A stretch of DNA of 64,000 nucleotides from Pediococcus acidilactici. Lineage in GTDB: Bacteria > Bacillota > Bacilli > Lactobacillales > Lactobacillaceae. Both the position numbers and the translations under genes were made by a program. Shown piece after piece: positions 43,134 through 54,227 of this stretch (the first letter of the stretch is position 1; each line of letters starts with the position of its first letter). The notes below the pieces were generated by a model, which made no database searches, was not told the origin of the DNA, and saw only the letters and a program-made list of their open reading frames with translations. The DNA lies in the NCBI GenBank assembly GCA_024970065.1, contig CP103908.1:1426001-1490000 (forward strand), read 5' to 3'.

Positions 43134-43928
43134 TCATCTTCTAAGGGCGATAATCACTACTGCCGCAAGCAGCATCGTTATCGTCCCGATAATATCATTT
43201 TTTGTATAATTTAAAACCCGATACTTGCTGCGCCCTTCTCCACCTTGGTATCCGCGCGATTCCATCGCCGTAGCGAGCTCCTCGGCCCGGCTAAAGGCAC
43301 TTTCAAATAGTGGAATGAGGATGGCCACGAGCTTCTTTAAACGCACCAAAATCGACCCAGAGCTAAAATCAGCCCCCCGGGATCGCTGCGCATTTAAGAT
43401 TTTTTCCGTTTCATCAATTAGAGTTGGTACAAAGCGCAAGGCAATCGACAGCATTAGTGCCATTTCGTAAACCGGGAAGTGAATCTTCTTTAGTGGCATA
43501 AAAATGGCTTCAATTGCCCCTGAAATTTCCAAGGGCGAGGTCGTCAGCGTAAGTACGGTAGAAACTAAAATAATTAAAATAAACCGAATTGCAATGTACA
43601 CGGCGTTTAAAAGACCGTTGCTGGTTATGGACAGAATTCCCCAATGCCAGTAGACGTGACCCCCGACACCAAAGAACACCTGGATAATCATCGTCAGTAA
43701 AATGACCCCAATTAACGGCTTTACCCCGTCCCAAAAGAAACGTGGACCAATTGCCGAGGCCGCGATAATCACCATTGCTAAAACAAAGCTTGCTAGGTAA
43801 GCGGCCCAACTATTGGCAAGAAATACGGCGACAATGTATACCAAACTTAAAATTAACTTAGCACGCGGATCCATCCGGTGGATAAAAGAATGTCCGGGAA
43901 TGTACCGCCCAAATAAAATCTTATTCAC
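43134..43928 (-). CDS. ecfT: ECF transporter transmembrane component EcfT
   Basis: The protein has 264 residues. The GTG start gives [21 protein letters not shown], the family N-terminus, and overlaps the ecfA2 stop by eight bases. There are about five helices, plus the coupling region with two Ala-Arg-Gly-type motifs ('AQRSRGADF' and 'MESRGYQG') that bind the ATPases. It couples EcfA1/A2 ATP hydrolysis to exchangeable S components. Confidence 0.95.
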   Translation of the reverse strand: MNKILFGRYIPGHSFIHRMDPRAKLILSLVYIVAVFLANSWAAYLASFVLAMVIIAASAIGPRFFWDGVKPLIGVILLTMIIQVFFGVGGHVYWHWGILSITSNGLLNAVYIAIRFILIILVSTVLTLTTSPLEISGAIEAIFMPLKKIHFPVYEMALMLSIALRFVPTLIDETEKILNAQRSRGADFSSGSILVRLKKLVAILIPLFESAFSRAEELATAMESRGYQGGEGRSKYRVLNYTKNDIIGTITMLLAAVVIIALRR

Positions 43929-44784
43929 GTGCACGTCCCCCGTTCTGCTTAAGTTGTTCAATTAGTTCGCCCATTTGCAGAGGAACTGGGTCGAAGTGGA
44001 ATCCGCGTTGCATTAACCGTTGGGCAAACTCCGTAACCTGGGGCAACCCTAACTGGTGTTCTAATAACCACTCTGGAGCGCTGAAAACGGTCCGGGGACT
44101 CCCCACTTTAATAATTTGTCCGTCATCCATTACCACAACCTGATCGGCATAGTTGGCAACGTCATCCATCTGGTGGGTCACTAACAAGATTGTTAAGTGT
44201 TCTTGATCATGTAATTCCGCAAAAAGCTCCATCATTTCAGTCCGCCCCTGCGGATCCAGACCTGCCGTGGGCTCGTCCAAAATTAAGATTGCTGGATTAG
44301 TTGCTAAAATTCCAGCAATTGCCACCCGGCGCATTTGTCCACCCGATAATTCAAAAGGTGATTTTTGCCAAGTGCTTTCGGGCATGTGTACCTTTGCTAG
44401 CGCCTGCTGAGCTCGTTGGGTCGCCTCCGCATCGCTTAGTCCAAAGTTTAACGGACCAAATTTAACGTCGTCCAGTACGGTTTCCGCAAATAACTGACTT
44501 TCGGGAAATTGAAAAACAATTCCCACGTGCTGCCTTAGAGCCACCAGCGCCTTATTTTTTGTGGTTGCATCAATTACTTGATTATCAACCTCAACCGTCC
44601 CCGTCGTTGGCTTTAATAAACCATTAACGTGCTGAATCAACGTCGACTTTCCACTACCGGTGTGGCCAATGATTGCGGTATATGAACCAGTAGGAATCGT
44701 TAAATTAACGTCCTTTAACGACAGATTTTCAAAAGGAGTATGGGCTTGGTAAACGTAACTTACTGATTTGAACTTAATTGACAT
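43921..44784 (-). CDS. ecfA2: ECF transporter ATPase EcfA2
   Basis: The protein has 287 residues. Walker A GHTGSGKST, the signature LSGGQMRRVAIAG, Walker B 'AILILDEPTAGLD' and the switch His in 'LLVTHQMDD' are intact. It pairs with EcfA1 as an ATPase heterodimer. The start at 44784 (MSIKFKSV) has GGAGG seven bases upstream, and the gene overlaps the end of ecfA1. Confidence 0.96.
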   Translation of the reverse strand: MSIKFKSVSYVYQAHTPFENLSLKDVNLTIPTGSYTAIIGHTGSGKSTLIQHVNGLLKPTTGTVEVDNQVIDATTKNKALVALRQHVGIVFQFPESQLFAETVLDDVKFGPLNFGLSDAEATQRAQQALAKVHMPESTWQKSPFELSGGQMRRVAIAGILATNPAILILDEPTAGLDPQGRTEMMELFAELHDQEHLTILLVTHQMDDVANYADQVVVMDDGQIIKVGSPRTVFSAPEWLLEHQLGLPQVTEFAQRLMQRGFHFDPVPLQMGELIEQLKQNGGRARE

Positions 44785-45602
44785 ACCCATTCCTCCAATT
44801 TAGCTTCGTCCATCTTTAATGTTGGCGGCACTTTAAACCCGTGGGCCACAAGCTCGTCATAAAGCTGACCACTAAAGGGCTTTTCTAATCCAGTCTGTTC
44901 TAAAAGTTGATTATCCGCGAAAACCGCTTGAGGGGTCCCCGTAGTCACTACTTTACCATCATTTAACACAATCACCTGATCGGCTAGCATCGCTTCGCTA
45001 ACGTCGTGGGTAATTGAAAGGACGGTTAAATCTTGTTGTTGGTGCACTTGATTGATTAGTTGAATAATTTCCGTGCGCCCCTGCGGATCAAGCATGCTGG
45101 TGGCCTCGTCCAAAATCATAATTTCCGGTTTAGTCGCCAACACTCCGGCAATCGCCACCCGCTGCTTTTGCCCACCAGACAACTGGTCAGGCTGCCGGGA
45201 CTTAAAGTCACTCATCCGCACCTGAGTAAGCACCCGCTCAACAATCTGATGCATTTCTGCAGTGGGAATCCCTAAGTTTTCCAGTCCAAAAGCCACGTCA
45301 TCTTCCACCGTGGCGCCAACAAACTGGTTGTCTGGATTCTGAAAAATCATGCCAATCTTTTTTCTGACGTCCCATACCGTATCCTCATTAAGGGGAATTC
45401 CGGCTACCGTAACCGTGCCTTCCCGAAACGACATTAAGCCGTCAATTGTACGGGCTAAGGTACTTTTACCGCTCCCGTTATGCCCAACAATTGCCGTCCA
45501 CGTTCCTTTTTGAATAGCGACCGAGACATCATCCAGTGCTTTTTTATCACCGTTATTAGCGTATTTATACGTAAGATGTTTTACTTCAATAATGTTTTCC
45601 AC
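44760..45602 (-). CDS. ecfA1: ECF transporter ATPase EcfA1
   Basis: The protein has 280 residues. The GTG start gives VENIIEVKHLTYKY and has GGGAGAG upstream; the longer frame to 45731 is not supported. Walker A GHNGSGKST, the signature LSGGQKQRVAIAG and Walker B 'IMILDEATSMLD' are present. It is the first gene of the ECF module, which supplies energy to vitamin S components such as the one at 28158-28766. Confidence 0.95.
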   Translation of the reverse strand: MENIIEVKHLTYKYANNGDKKALDDVSVAIQKGTWTAIVGHNGSGKSTLARTIDGLMSFREGTVTVAGIPLNEDTVWDVRKKIGMIFQNPDNQFVGATVEDDVAFGLENLGIPTAEMHQIVERVLTQVRMSDFKSRQPDQLSGGQKQRVAIAGVLATKPEIMILDEATSMLDPQGRTEIIQLINQVHQQQDLTVLSITHDVSEAMLADQVIVLNDGKVVTTGTPQAVFADNQLLEQTGLEKPFSGQLYDELVAHGFKVPPTLKMDEAKLEEWVCQLSSNQ

Positions 45603-45781
45603 AGTCCTACTCTCCCGATACAATATGGAACTAATTTTACCATTGTATACAAAAAAAATCACTGAAGATAAAGGTAGCAAGTCCGTAAACTCGCCGTGGG
45701 CTAGACTCGGATTTCTCCAGCATCGTAACACCCTACCAATATCTTAGTGATAGATTTTGTTATTCTTATAATTGCTTAGAA

Positions 45782-46165
45782 TTAGTCAACTAATTCTAAG
45801 ACAACCATTGGGGCACCGTCTCCGCGGCGTGGCATCGTTTTGTAGATACGAGTATATCCACCATTACGATCAGCATAACGTGGAGCCAATTCAGCAAATA
45901 ATTTTTGAAGTGCTGAAGAAACTTTAACATCTTCACCATCTTCTGTAACATCAGCAACGACGTTACGAACAAATGCTGCAGCTTGACGACGGGCATGTAA
46001 GTCGCCACGCTTACCCAATGTAATCATTTTTTCAGTTGTAGAACGTACTTCCTTAGCACGGGCTTCAGTTGTAACGATCTTTTCATTAACAATTAATTCT
46101 GTTGTAAGATCGCGAAGCAACGCTTTACGTTGGGAGCTTGTACGACCTAATTTACGATAACTCAT
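45782..46165 (-). CDS. rplQ: 50S ribosomal protein L17
   Basis: The protein has 127 residues starting '[19 protein letters not shown]', with the conserved '[14 protein letters not shown]' C-terminal block. It is the last ribosomal gene of the alpha operon, 21 bp after rpoA, with AAGGAGGG before the ATG. The following ~180 bp precede ecfA1 and probably contain a new promoter. Confidence 0.97.
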   Translation of the reverse strand: MSYRKLGRTSSQRKALLRDLTTELIVNEKIVTTEARAKEVRSTTEKMITLGKRGDLHARRQAAAFVRNVVADVTEDGEDVKVSSALQKLFAELAPRYADRNGGYTRIYKTMPRRGDGAPMVVLELVD

Positions 46166-46186
46166 CTATGGGAACCCTCCTTATGA

Positions 46187-47131
46187 TTAGTCTTCTGAAC
46201 GGAAACTCAAGCCCAAAGCATTCAGTTTTTCTTGGATTTCAACTAGTGATTTACGTCCAAGGTTACGAACTTTCATCATTTGAGCCTCAGTGCGATCAGT
46301 TAATTCTTGAACACTGTTAATACCTGCTCGTTTTAAGCAATTGTATGAGCGAACCGAAAGATCTAACTCTTCGATTGTCATTTCAAGCATTTTTTCCTTG
46401 TGAGTTTCTTCTTTTTCCACCATAATTTCAGTCTCTTTAGCCTGGTCATTAAGGTTTACAAAGATAGCAAGGTGTTCAGTTAAAATTTTAGCAGATAAAC
46501 TTGTTGCCTCACTAGGAGTGATCGAACCATCAGTCCAAATATCGAGCGTAAGTTTATCGTAGTCATCTCGTTGACCAACACGAGTTTTTTCAACTTGATA
46601 ATTAACACGTTCAATTGGGGTATAAATAGAATCGATTGGCAATACGCCAATTGGCATATCCGCCTTTCGAGCCTTGTTTTCGTCCGCAGAAGTATATCCA
46701 CGGCCAGTATCAGCAGTTAAAACGGCATGGAATGTCGCCCCTTCTGCAACAGTACAAATTGGTGAATCTGGATTGAGAACCGTAACATCACCGTCTCCCA
46801 TAATATCACCAGCAGTAACGTTGGCAGGTCCCACCACATTGATATCTAACGTCTTTTCGTCGTCAGATTCAATCTTTAAGGAAACCTTCTTAAGGTTCAA
46901 AATGATTTGCGTAACGTCTTCTACAACACCTTCAATAGTGGAGAATTCGTGTAACACGTTATCAATTTGAACACTAGTAATCGCTGCTCCTGGAAGCGAC
47001 GATAATAGGATTCGACGAAGTGAATTACCAAGCGTTGTACCATATCCCCGTTCTAAGGGTTCAATAACAAATCGGCCATAATTGTCATTTTCGTCAATTT
47101 TATGAATTTTTGGCTTCTCAAATTCGATCAT
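46187..47131 (-). CDS. rpoA: DNA-directed RNA polymerase subunit alpha
   Basis: The protein has 314 residues. The N-terminal dimerisation domain ('[31 protein letters not shown]') and the C-terminal domain with the promoter UP-element contacts ('[16 protein letters not shown]', '[11 protein letters not shown]') are joined by an acidic linker. The start at 47131 (MIEFEKPK) follows AAAGGGG. In the alpha operon after rpsK. Confidence 0.98.
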   Translation of the reverse strand: MIEFEKPKIHKIDENDNYGRFVIEPLERGYGTTLGNSLRRILLSSLPGAAITSVQIDNVLHEFSTIEGVVEDVTQIILNLKKVSLKIESDDEKTLDINVVGPANVTAGDIMGDGDVTVLNPDSPICTVAEGATFHAVLTADTGRGYTSADENKARKADMPIGVLPIDSIYTPIERVNYQVEKTRVGQRDDYDKLTLDIWTDGSITPSEATSLSAKILTEHLAIFVNLNDQAKETEIMVEKEETHKEKMLEMTIEELDLSVRSYNCLKRAGINSVQELTDRTEAQMMKVRNLGRKSLVEIQEKLNALGLSFRSED

Positions 47132-47214
47132 TCTAATTTTTACCCCTTTCAAAACGCAGTCTGCATTTCGACTTTGAATGCATTATAAAGTTTGCCCTCA
47201 AACAGAACCGAACT

Positions 47215-47604
47215 CTATACACGACGGCGCTTTGGAGGACGAGATCCGTTATGAGGAACTGGTGTAACATCACGAATTGCGCTTACTTCAAGCCCAGTTG
47301 CTTGGAGAGCACGAATTGCAGCTTCACGACCAGAACCAGGTCCCTTAACAGCAACTTCAACATTCTTCATACCATGTTCCATAGCAGCCTTTGCAGCAGC
47401 TTCTGAAGCCATTTGAGCAGCAAATGGAGTCGACTTACGACTACCCTTGAAGCCAAGTGCACCAGCAGATGACCAAGCAACTGCGTTACCTTGAGGGTCT
47501 GTAATCATAACCAGAGTATTGTTGAATGTTGAATGGATATGAGCTACTCCAGATTCAATATTCTTTTTTACTCGACGCTTACGAGTATTTCTTTTCGTTG
47601 CCAT
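47215..47604 (-). CDS. rpsK: 30S ribosomal protein S11
   Basis: The protein has 129 residues. '[21 protein letters not shown]' and the C-terminal '[18 protein letters not shown]' are invariant S11 features. It binds 16S rRNA in the platform. Alpha operon, between rpsM and rpoA. Confidence 0.98.
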   Translation of the reverse strand: MATKRNTRKRRVKKNIESGVAHIHSTFNNTLVMITDPQGNAVAWSSAGALGFKGSRKSTPFAAQMASEAAAKAAMEHGMKNVEVAVKGPGSGREAAIRALQATGLEVSAIRDVTPVPHNGSRPPKRRRV

Positions 47605-47624
47605 AAATGTTTAGCCTCCTTTAA

Positions 47625-47990
47625 TTATTTTTTTCTACCTGCGATAGAAACTTTCTTACCTTTACGTGTCCGAGCGTTATTCTTCGTGTGTTGTCCACGA
47701 ACTGGCAAACCACGACGATGACGCATACCACGGTATGAACCGATTTCTTGGAGACGTTTGATATTGAGACTAACTGTACGACGAAGATCACCTTCAACAA
47801 GATACTTGTCTACTTCTGCACGAATCTTGTCTTCTTGATCTGCTGTTAAATCGCGAACGCGAACATCTTCAGAAACATCTGCGTCCTTTAAGATTTTTTG
47901 AGCGGTAGTGTTACCAATACCGTAAATATATGTCAAACCGATGACAATACGCTTGTCACGTGGTAAATCAACACCTGCAATACGGGCCAT
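47625..47990 (-). CDS. rpsM: 30S ribosomal protein S13
   Basis: The protein has 121 residues starting '[20 protein letters not shown]', with the helix-two-turn-helix '[12 protein letters not shown]' and a basic C-terminal tail '[16 protein letters not shown]'. It contacts P-site tRNA and S19 in the 30S head. Alpha operon, after rpmJ. Confidence 0.98.
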   Translation of the reverse strand: MARIAGVDLPRDKRIVIGLTYIYGIGNTTAQKILKDADVSEDVRVRDLTADQEDKIRAEVDKYLVEGDLRRTVSLNIKRLQEIGSYRGMRHRRGLPVRGQHTKNNARTRKGKKVSIAGRKK

Positions 47991-48015
47991 TAAATTTCAC
48001 CTCCAAGTATAATAA

Positions 48016-48135
48016 TTATTTTCCTTGACGCTGTTTGTGCTTAGGATTTGCTGAGCAAATTACCATAACGCGTCCTTTACGTTTAATGATCTTGCAATGT
48101 TCACACATTGGCTTAACTGATGGACGTACCTTCAT
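48016..48135 (-). CDS. rpmJ: 50S ribosomal protein L36
   Basis: The 39-residue protein starts '[20 protein letters not shown]' and ends '[13 protein letters not shown]'. The zinc ligands Cys11, Cys14, Cys27 and His33 are all kept, so this is the zinc-binding form. It lies 28 bp after infA and 26 bp before rpsM, with TAGGAGG before the ATG. Confidence 0.97.
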   Translation of the reverse strand: MKVRPSVKPMCEHCKIIKRKGRVMVICSANPKHKQRQGK

Positions 48136-48162
48136 GAATAAATCCTCCTAAACGAATAAAAC

Positions 48163-48381
48163 TTATTTGAAACGATAGGTAATGCGACCCTTGGTAAGAT
48201 CGTACGGCGACATCTCAACCGTAACCCGATCCCCAGGTAGAATCTTGATGTAATGCATCCGAATCTTACCCGAAACGTGGGCAAGAATTTCATGACCATT
48301 TTCAAGTTCTACTTTAAACATCGCATTAGGCATAGTTTCTTTGACTTTGCCCTCAATTTCAATGACATTATCTTTAGCCAC
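48163..48381 (-). CDS. infA: Translation initiation factor IF-1
   Basis: The protein has 72 residues with the OB-fold sequence '[20 protein letters not shown]' and C-terminal '[20 protein letters not shown]'. It starts with GTG behind TTAGGAGG. It has its own promoter and a leader hairpin upstream, after a terminator-like break behind adk. Confidence 0.97.
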   Translation of the reverse strand: MAKDNVIEIEGKVKETMPNAMFKVELENGHEILAHVSGKIRMHYIKILPGDRVTVEMSPYDLTKGRITYRFK

Positions 48382-48421
48382 TAAATTTGTGCCTCCTAAT
48401 TAACTTTTCTAACAGTAAAAA

Positions 48422-48456
48422 CCAACAAAAAGCTTCAAAATATGTATTTCGAAGCT
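48422..48456 (-). terminator. Terminator or attenuator between adk and infA
   Basis: AGCTTC / GAAGCT with an extended AT stem (48431-48456) is followed by TTTTTG on the minus strand. A promoter-like pair (TTGTTT at 48495-48500, 16-bp spacer, TATGGT at 48473-48478) lies upstream of it. The hairpin would thus affect both read-through from adk and the infA leader. Confidence 0.6.
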
Positions 48457-48533
48457 AAACCTGAATCAGCTTACCATACGAAAAAACTATTTGCAAACAA
48501 TGAACGTTATCTATAGTACCAACAAGCACGAAA

Positions 48534-49193
48534 TTAGAGAGCCTCTAATACTTTTTTGACTTCAGAATAAACATCGTTGATATCCTGATCGCCATTAATA
48601 TTGTAAAGGAGATGCTTTTCTTCATAGTAATCAATCAAAGGCGCGTTAAGTTTTGTGTTAACGGCAATTCGATTTTTTACCGTTTCTGGCTTGTCGTCCT
48701 CACGTTGATAGAATTCATGATGTCCGCAAACATCACAAGTTCCTTCAACCTTTGGTGGATTGTAGAGCTTATGATAAGTAGCTCCACAATTCTTACAAAT
48801 AAATCTGCCAGATAGTCTTTCAACCAAGACTTCAGGTTCAACATGAATGTTGATCACTGCCGTCAATGGTTTATTTAAGCGAGATGTCATTTCGTCTAAC
48901 GCCTTAGCTTGTTCAAGATTCCGAGGGAAACCATCAAGCATAAAACCATCATTGACATCGTCCATTGCTAGACGATCTTCGACAATCCCGTTAGTTACAC
49001 TATCGGGAACTAGCTCACCCTTATCGATGAACTTTTTAGCTTCAATCCCCATTTCGGTTTCATTTTTCATTGCTTCACGGAAAATGTCACCAGTGGAGAT
49101 GTGCGGAATTTTAAAATCCTCAATAATTTTTTGAGCTTGGGTACCTTTACCAGCACCAGGCAAACCCATCAAAACGAGGTTTAATTTAGTCAT
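48534..49193 (-). CDS. adk: Adenylate kinase
   Basis: The protein has 219 residues. It has the P-loop '[14 protein letters not shown]', the NMP-binding '[11 protein letters not shown]' and 'DGFPRN'. The lid carries four cysteines ('CKNCGATYH' and 'CDVCGHH'), the zinc-binding Gram-positive form. It interconverts AMP, ADP and ATP. It lies 31 bp after secY in the spc operon. Confidence 0.98.
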   Translation of the reverse strand: MTKLNLVLMGLPGAGKGTQAQKIIEDFKIPHISTGDIFREAMKNETEMGIEAKKFIDKGELVPDSVTNGIVEDRLAMDDVNDGFMLDGFPRNLEQAKALDEMTSRLNKPLTAVINIHVEPEVLVERLSGRFICKNCGATYHKLYNPPKVEGTCDVCGHHEFYQREDDKPETVKNRIAVNTKLNAPLIDYYEEKHLLYNINGDQDINDVYSEVKKVLEAL

Positions 49194-49224
49194 TAGTAAT
49201 TCTCCTTCATTGCTAAACGACGAA

Positions 49225-50523
49225 TTAGTTACGAATAAACCCGATGTATTCTCGTTTCATCATTAGACCTTCAAGTTGGTCAAACAACTGAATTGCAACT
49301 CCGACCACGATTAGTAGGCTTGTACCACCTAATCCGATTGATTCGTCTAAACCAAAGATGTTCGATGCAAGTAACGGAATTAACGCAACTAAACCTAAGA
49401 AAAGTGCTCCGACGACGCTCAATCGAATCAAAAGACTCGAAACGTAGCTTTGCGTTTTCTTTCCAGGCCAAACACCTGGAATGTAACTGCCTTGTTTTTG
49501 TAAATTCTCCGCTAATTTCTCGGGATTAACCTGAACAAATGCGTAGAAGAACGTGAACAAGACGATCAACACGGTGTATAAGATTGCGCCATCCGTGGTT
49601 TGCATATTAAACACGTTGGTCAAGACATTGTACCAATCATCTTCGGAATGAGATGAGGCAAACGCCATCAGGATGGTCTGTGGAGTCGAAATAAACGAAC
49701 TAGCAAAAATTACCGGAATAACTCCCGCAACGTTAACTTTTAATGGTAAGTAACTGCTGTCAGATGCGCCCGAAGCCCGTCGTGTATATTGAATCGGAAT
49801 TTTACGGCTTGCTTGTTGTACCCAAGTTACAAAAATAACAATGGCTAAAACAGCAAGTAAAATTAATCCTACATACAAGAAGCTTTGACCCCACTGACTT
49901 TTCGGCGTATTAACAAACTGTTCAGTATAAATTTGTTGAATTCCAGTCGGTGTCCGGGCAATGATCCCTGCGAAGATGATCATTGAAACCCCCTGACCGA
50001 TACCACGTTCCGTAATCATATCTCCTAACCAAGTTGTTAACATCGTTCCCGCTGTTAAAATCAACCCAATGGTTAAGAAGGTGTGTACGTTTGGTGTTTC
50101 AACTAAATTCATTTGACTTAAGTAGTTAAAACCAGCAGTGATTCCGATTGATTGCGCAAAAGCAAGGACGATTGTTAACCACCGGGTTGCTTGATTAAGC
50201 TTCCGACGACCAACCTCACCTTGCTTACTCCACTCCACAAATTTTGGAACAATGTCCATTTGTAACAATTGAACAATAATTTGTGCCGTAATGTATGGAG
50301 AAACTCCCATTGCGAAAATGGAGTAGTTTGTCAATCCGCCACCACTAAAGGTATTAAGAATTCCAACTAGCCCCGAAGAGGAAATGCTTTGCAACGCATG
50401 CGCATTTACTCCCGGAACGGTGATGTATGATCCTAACCGAAATACAATCAAAATACCAAGCGTGAAAAAAATCTTATGTCGGATATCTTTCACTTTTAAA
50501 GCATTGATGACGGTTGAAAACAT
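49225..50523 (-). CDS. secY: Protein translocase subunit SecY
   Basis: The protein has 432 residues and ten membrane helices. It starts '[20 protein letters not shown]' and has the plug-region '[22 protein letters not shown]' and the SecA-binding loop '[13 protein letters not shown]'. It forms the protein-conducting channel. Its ATG overlaps the rplO stop. It is the partner of SecA-type ATPases, including the one cut by the left edge if that is SecA1. Confidence 0.98.
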   Translation of the reverse strand: MFSTVINALKVKDIRHKIFFTLGILIVFRLGSYITVPGVNAHALQSISSSGLVGILNTFSGGGLTNYSIFAMGVSPYITAQIIVQLLQMDIVPKFVEWSKQGEVGRRKLNQATRWLTIVLAFAQSIGITAGFNYLSQMNLVETPNVHTFLTIGLILTAGTMLTTWLGDMITERGIGQGVSMIIFAGIIARTPTGIQQIYTEQFVNTPKSQWGQSFLYVGLILLAVLAIVIFVTWVQQASRKIPIQYTRRASGASDSSYLPLKVNVAGVIPVIFASSFISTPQTILMAFASSHSEDDWYNVLTNVFNMQTTDGAILYTVLIVLFTFFYAFVQVNPEKLAENLQKQGSYIPGVWPGKKTQSYVSSLLIRLSVVGALFLGLVALIPLLASNIFGLDESIGLGGTSLLIVVGVAIQLFDQLEGLMMKREYIGFIRN

Positions 50524-50957
50524 TAAATCACCTCGGTCTTACCACCAGCAGCTTCGATTGCCTTTACAGCACTCGCAGAGAATTTTTGAGCTTTAACAGT
50601 GAATTTCTTTGAAACTTCACCATTACCGAGAATCTTAACACCGCTAAGTTGTTTCTTGATGATACCAGCCTTAAGCAATGCTTCTGGTGTAATTTCAGCA
50701 CCTTCGTCAAATACGTTAAGTGCATCAAGATTAACAATTGCGTATTCTTTGCGGTTAATGTTTGTGAAACCACGTTTTGGAATCCGACGGTAAAGAGGCA
50801 TTTGGCCACCTTCAAAACCTAAACGAACTTTTCCACGTGCCTTTTGTCCCTTTTGACCACGACCAGCTGTCTTACCGTTACCGCTTGAATCACCACGGCC
50901 GATACGCTTGCGGCTAGTCCGTGAGCCTTCGCTAGGCTTTAATTCATTCAACTTCAT
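50523..50957 (-). CDS. rplO: 50S ribosomal protein L15
   Basis: The protein has 144 residues with '[20 protein letters not shown]' at the start and the Gly-rich '[20 protein letters not shown]' region. A late-assembly 23S rRNA binding protein. spc operon, between rpmD and secY. Confidence 0.98.
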   Translation of the reverse strand: MKLNELKPSEGSRTSRKRIGRGDSSGNGKTAGRGQKGQKARGKVRLGFEGGQMPLYRRIPKRGFTNINRKEYAIVNLDALNVFDEGAEITPEALLKAGIIKKQLSGVKILGNGEVSKKFTVKAQKFSASAVKAIEAAGGKTEVI

Positions 50958-50983
50958 GCAAGGAAACCTCCAATCTTACAATA

Positions 50984-51166
50984 TTATTTTACTTCTTCGA
51001 CTTCGATTAAGTGTGCAATGTGGAAAATTGCTCCACGAGTTGCCTCATTGTTAGGTAGGACAACCGAACTGTTAACCCGGCCAAGACCTAATTCCTTAAC
51101 AATTTTTCTTTGTTTAGGGAGGCGATGTGCGGCACTTTTAATTAATGTAACTTTTAATTGTGACAT
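50984..51166 (-). CDS. rpmD: 50S ribosomal protein L30
   Basis: The 60-residue protein has the L30 fold sequence '[19 protein letters not shown]' and '[15 protein letters not shown]'. It lies 13 bp after rpsE, with AGGAGG upstream. Confidence 0.97.
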   Translation of the reverse strand: MSQLKVTLIKSAAHRLPKQRKIVKELGLGRVNSSVVLPNNEATRGAIFHIAHLIEVEEVK

Positions 51167-51179
51167 CAGAATATCCTCC

Positions 51180-51683
51180 TTATTCAGCTAAATGATCGAC
51201 TGAAACCCCACGTAGGGCAGCAACTTCTTCTGCATTACGCATGCTCTTAAGACCTTCGAAAGTAGCACGGATAACGTTAACTGGAGTGTTTGAACCCAAA
51301 CGCTTACTTGTAACATCATCAACACCGGCTAATTCCATAACGGCACGAACAGCACCACCAGCAGTAACCCCAGAACCTTCGGCAGCTGGTTTCATCAGAA
51401 TCCGTCCACCACCGTAAACACCGATGGCTTCGTGAGGGAGAGTTGTTCCAACGATTGGAACTTCGATCAAACTCTTACGTGCAGTTTCAACTGCTTTACG
51501 GATTGCTTCTGGAACTTCTTGAGCTTTACCAGTACCAAAACCAACATGACCGTTCTTGTCACCAACAACGACTAAAGCAGCAAAACGAAGACGACGTCCA
51601 CCTTTAACAACCTTTGTAACCCGGTTGATAGCAACTACGCGGTCTTCCAATTCCAATTTTTCTGGATCGATAAACTTAGACAT
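51180..51683 (-). CDS. rpsE: 30S ribosomal protein S5
   Basis: The protein has 167 residues. The N-terminal double-stranded RNA-binding fold '[20 protein letters not shown]' and C-terminal '[19 protein letters not shown]' are conserved. S5 helps decoding fidelity. The family's antibiotic-contact loop looks ordinary. Confidence 0.98.
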   Translation of the reverse strand: MSKFIDPEKLELEDRVVAINRVTKVVKGGRRLRFAALVVVGDKNGHVGFGTGKAQEVPEAIRKAVETARKSLIEVPIVGTTLPHEAIGVYGGGRILMKPAAEGSGVTAGGAVRAVMELAGVDDVTSKRLGSNTPVNVIRATFEGLKSMRNAEEVAALRGVSVDHLAE

Positions 51684-51704
51684 GTACGTATTTCCCTCCT
51701 ATCC

Positions 51705-52061
51705 TTAAAATTTAAGTCCGTTTTCGCGAGCAGCTTCAGCTAAAGCTTGCACACGACCATGGTAGAGGTAGCCACCACGATCAAAAACGACATTTTCGAT
51801 TTTCTTTTCAACAGCTCTCTTGGCAACCAAAGCACCAACTTGTGCAGCAGCTTCAGTCTTTGAGCCACCTGAAACTTCGCTATCTAATGTTGAGGCACTA
51901 ACTAGCGTTACACCCGCTACGTCATCAATTACTTGAGCGTAGATGTTTTTGTTAGAACGATATACATTTAAGCGTGGGCACTCTGCAGTACCAGAGATTT
52001 TTGAACGAATACGTGCGTGACGACGTTGACGTTTCTTATTCTTATCTGGTTTTGAAATCAA
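51705..52061 (-). CDS. rplR: 50S ribosomal protein L18
   Basis: The protein has 118 residues. The TTG at 52061 gives the family start [17 protein letters not shown] and has GAGGTG upstream; the GTG three codons earlier lies inside that site. It binds 5S rRNA together with L5. Confidence 0.96.
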   Translation of the reverse strand: MISKPDKNKKRQRRHARIRSKISGTAECPRLNVYRSNKNIYAQVIDDVAGVTLVSASTLDSEVSGGSKTEAAAQVGALVAKRAVEKKIENVVFDRGGYLYHGRVQALAEAARENGLKF

Positions 52062-52113
52062 AATTTTCACCTCATATTTTTAAATTATCAGCTAACTATA
52101 TCAAGCTGCTAGA

Positions 52114-52650
52114 TTACTTACCTGTCTTACCTTCCTTGCGGCGAACGTATTCACCAACGTAGCGAACCCCTTTACCTTTGTAAGGTTCTGGTGAACGTAC
52201 GGCACGGATTTCAGCGGCAAAATCACCAACGCGTTGCTTGCTAATTCCACTGATATTAATGTGTGTGTTGTCAGGTACTTCTACCTTAAGGTCTTCAGGA
52301 GCTTCCATTTCAACTGGGTTTGAGTAACCTAGGTTCAAAACAAGCTTCTTACCTTTAAGTTGAGCACGGTAACCAACACCGACTAATTCGAGTTTCTTTT
52401 CGAAACCGTTGGTTACTCCTTCAACCATGTTGTTAAAGTTAGCGCGTGTAGTACCATGTAATGCGCGCATCTTGTTATCATCACTTGGACGATCAAATGT
52501 AACAACATTTCCTTCAACGTTCATTTTAATGTCCGCACTCATTGTGCGTGTTAATTCACCCTTAGGTCCTTTAACAGTAACGACGTTTCCGTCTTGTTTA
52601 ATTTCAACACCAGCTGGAACTTCAACTGGTTTTCTACCGATACGGCTCAT
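52114..52650 (-). CDS. rplF: 50S ribosomal protein L6
   Basis: The protein has 178 residues starting '[16 protein letters not shown]' and ending in the rRNA-contacting '[20 protein letters not shown]'. It lies near the GTPase-associated region. AAGGAGGTG precedes the ATG; spc operon. Confidence 0.98.
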   Translation of the reverse strand: MSRIGRKPVEVPAGVEIKQDGNVVTVKGPKGELTRTMSADIKMNVEGNVVTFDRPSDDNKMRALHGTTRANFNNMVEGVTNGFEKKLELVGVGYRAQLKGKKLVLNLGYSNPVEMEAPEDLKVEVPDNTHINISGISKQRVGDFAAEIRAVRSPEPYKGKGVRYVGEYVRRKEGKTGK

Positions 52651-52676
52651 TGAACGGCACCTCCTTATCTAAAAAA

Positions 52677-53075
52677 TTACCAGATGTAAGCTAATACTTC
52701 TCCACCGATTTTCTTAGCGCGTGCTTCTTTATCTGTGATTACACCTTCAGAAGTTGAGATGATTGCGATACCCAAACCATTCAACACCTTCGGAACTTCA
52801 TCAGCTTTTACGTATGAACGTAATCCAGGTTTTGAAATACGCTTCAAACCAGAGATAACTCGTTCGTTGTTCTTTCCATATTTTAGGAATACACGAATGA
52901 TGCCTTGTTTGTCATCGTCAATATATTCAACATCTTTGATAAAGCCTTCGTTCTTAAGAATTTCAGCAATATCCTTCTTAATTTTTGATGCAGGTACTTC
53001 TAAAGATTCGTGACGAACCATGTTCGCATTACGAATACGAGTAAGAAAGTCTGCAATCGGATCTGTCATAGACAT
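52677..53075 (-). CDS. rpsH: 30S ribosomal protein S8
   Basis: The protein has 132 residues with '[16 protein letters not shown]' and the C-terminal '[31 protein letters not shown]'-type end, cited here by its last motif GEVLAYIW. The ATG at 53075 has GGAGGG ten bases upstream; a second ATG two codons later is the conventional start. A regulator of spc mRNA in other bacteria. Confidence 0.97.
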   Translation of the reverse strand: MSMTDPIADFLTRIRNANMVRHESLEVPASKIKKDIAEILKNEGFIKDVEYIDDDKQGIIRVFLKYGKNNERVISGLKRISKPGLRSYVKADEVPKVLNGLGIAIISTSEGVITDKEARAKKIGGEVLAYIW

Positions 53076-53108
53076 TCAGTATTACCCTCCTTTAACTCTG
53101 ATTTCTTT

Positions 53109-53294
53109 TTACCAACTAGCTTTCTTCATACCAGGAATTTGTCCTTCATGAGCTAATTCACGAAGGCAAATACGGCATAAATGGAATTTACGGTATACAG
53201 AGTGTGGACGGCCACAACGTTCGCAACGAGTATATGCTTGAGTTGAGAACTTAGCAGGACGTTCACTCTTTACAACTAATGATTTTTTAGCCAA
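53109..53294 (-). CDS. rpsZ: 30S ribosomal protein S14 type Z
   Basis: The 61-residue protein is the zinc form: two CxxC pairs ('CERCGRPH' and 'CRICLRE') bind zinc. It lies between rplE and rpsH as usual for the operon copy in Firmicutes. Confidence 0.97.
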   Translation of the reverse strand: MAKKSLVVKSERPAKFSTQAYTRCERCGRPHSVYRKFHLCRICLRELAHEGQIPGMKKASW

Positions 53295-53312
53295 TTTGTT
53301 TGCTCCCTTCGC

Positions 53313-53855
53313 TTACTTTTCAAATGGCATTCCAAATTCTGCCAATAATTCACGTGATTCTTCGTCAGTGTTGGCTGTCGTAACAATTACGATATCCAAA
53401 CCACGAACACGGTTAACATTATCAAAATCGATTTCTGGGAAAATCAATTGTTCGCGAACACCTAATGTGTAGTTACCGCGGCCATCAAAGGCTGTACGGC
53501 TAACACCATGGAAGTCACGAACTCGAGGTAATGAAACGTTGATCAACTTATCTAAGAAGTCATACATTCTTTCACCACGAAGTGTAACTTTGGCACCAAT
53601 TGACATACCTTCACGAAGACGGAATCCAGCAATTGACTTTTTAGCCTTTGTAACAAGTGGCTTTTGTCCTGAAATAAGTGCTAATTCAGCAACAGCTTCA
53701 TCAAGGTTCTTTGAGTTAGCAACTGCGTCACCAACACCCATATTCAAAACGATTTTTTCAATCTTTGGTACTTGCATAACTGATGTGTAGTTAAATTTCT
53801 TAACTAGATCAGGTGTAATTTCGTTAACGAACTTTTCTTTTAAACGATTTGCCAT
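53313..53855 (-). CDS. rplE: 50S ribosomal protein L5
   Basis: The protein has 180 residues with '[16 protein letters not shown]' and '[20 protein letters not shown]'. It binds 5S rRNA and the P-site tRNA elbow. It lies 27 bp after rplX. Confidence 0.98.
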   Translation of the reverse strand: MANRLKEKFVNEITPDLVKKFNYTSVMQVPKIEKIVLNMGVGDAVANSKNLDEAVAELALISGQKPLVTKAKKSIAGFRLREGMSIGAKVTLRGERMYDFLDKLINVSLPRVRDFHGVSRTAFDGRGNYTLGVREQLIFPEIDFDNVNRVRGLDIVIVTTANTDEESRELLAEFGMPFEK

Positions 53856-53882
53856 GAATTTATTTTCCTCCCTCCGTTTAGA

Positions 53883-54194
53883 TTACTTGTCGATACTTTC
53901 GCCAGTTTTTTTAGAAACACGAACTTTTTTACCATCAACAACCTTGAAGCCAACCCGAGTTGGTTCATTAGTTGATGGATCGATAAGCATTACGTTTGAA
54001 ACATCGATTGGTGCTTCAATATCAAGAATTCCACCTTGAGGATTTGCATTGTTAGGCTTTTGATGCTTTTTAATCATGTTAATGCCTTCAACAACAACAC
54101 GGTTCTTTTTAGCAAGTGTTTGTTTGATAGTACCTTCCTTGCCCTTGTCTTTTCCGCTGATTACGCGAACTTTGTCGCCAACTTTTACGAACAT
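53883..54194 (-). CDS. rplX: 50S ribosomal protein L24
   Basis: The 103-residue protein begins with the KOW motif '[19 protein letters not shown]'. It initiates 50S assembly. Between rplN and rplE. Confidence 0.98.
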   Translation of the reverse strand: MFVKVGDKVRVISGKDKGKEGTIKQTLAKKNRVVVEGINMIKKHQKPNNANPQGGILDIEAPIDVSNVMLIDPSTNEPTRVGFKVVDGKKVRVSKKTGESIDK

Positions 54195-54227
54195 TTAATG
54201 GCGCACCTCCTTCGTTATGATGGTCGA

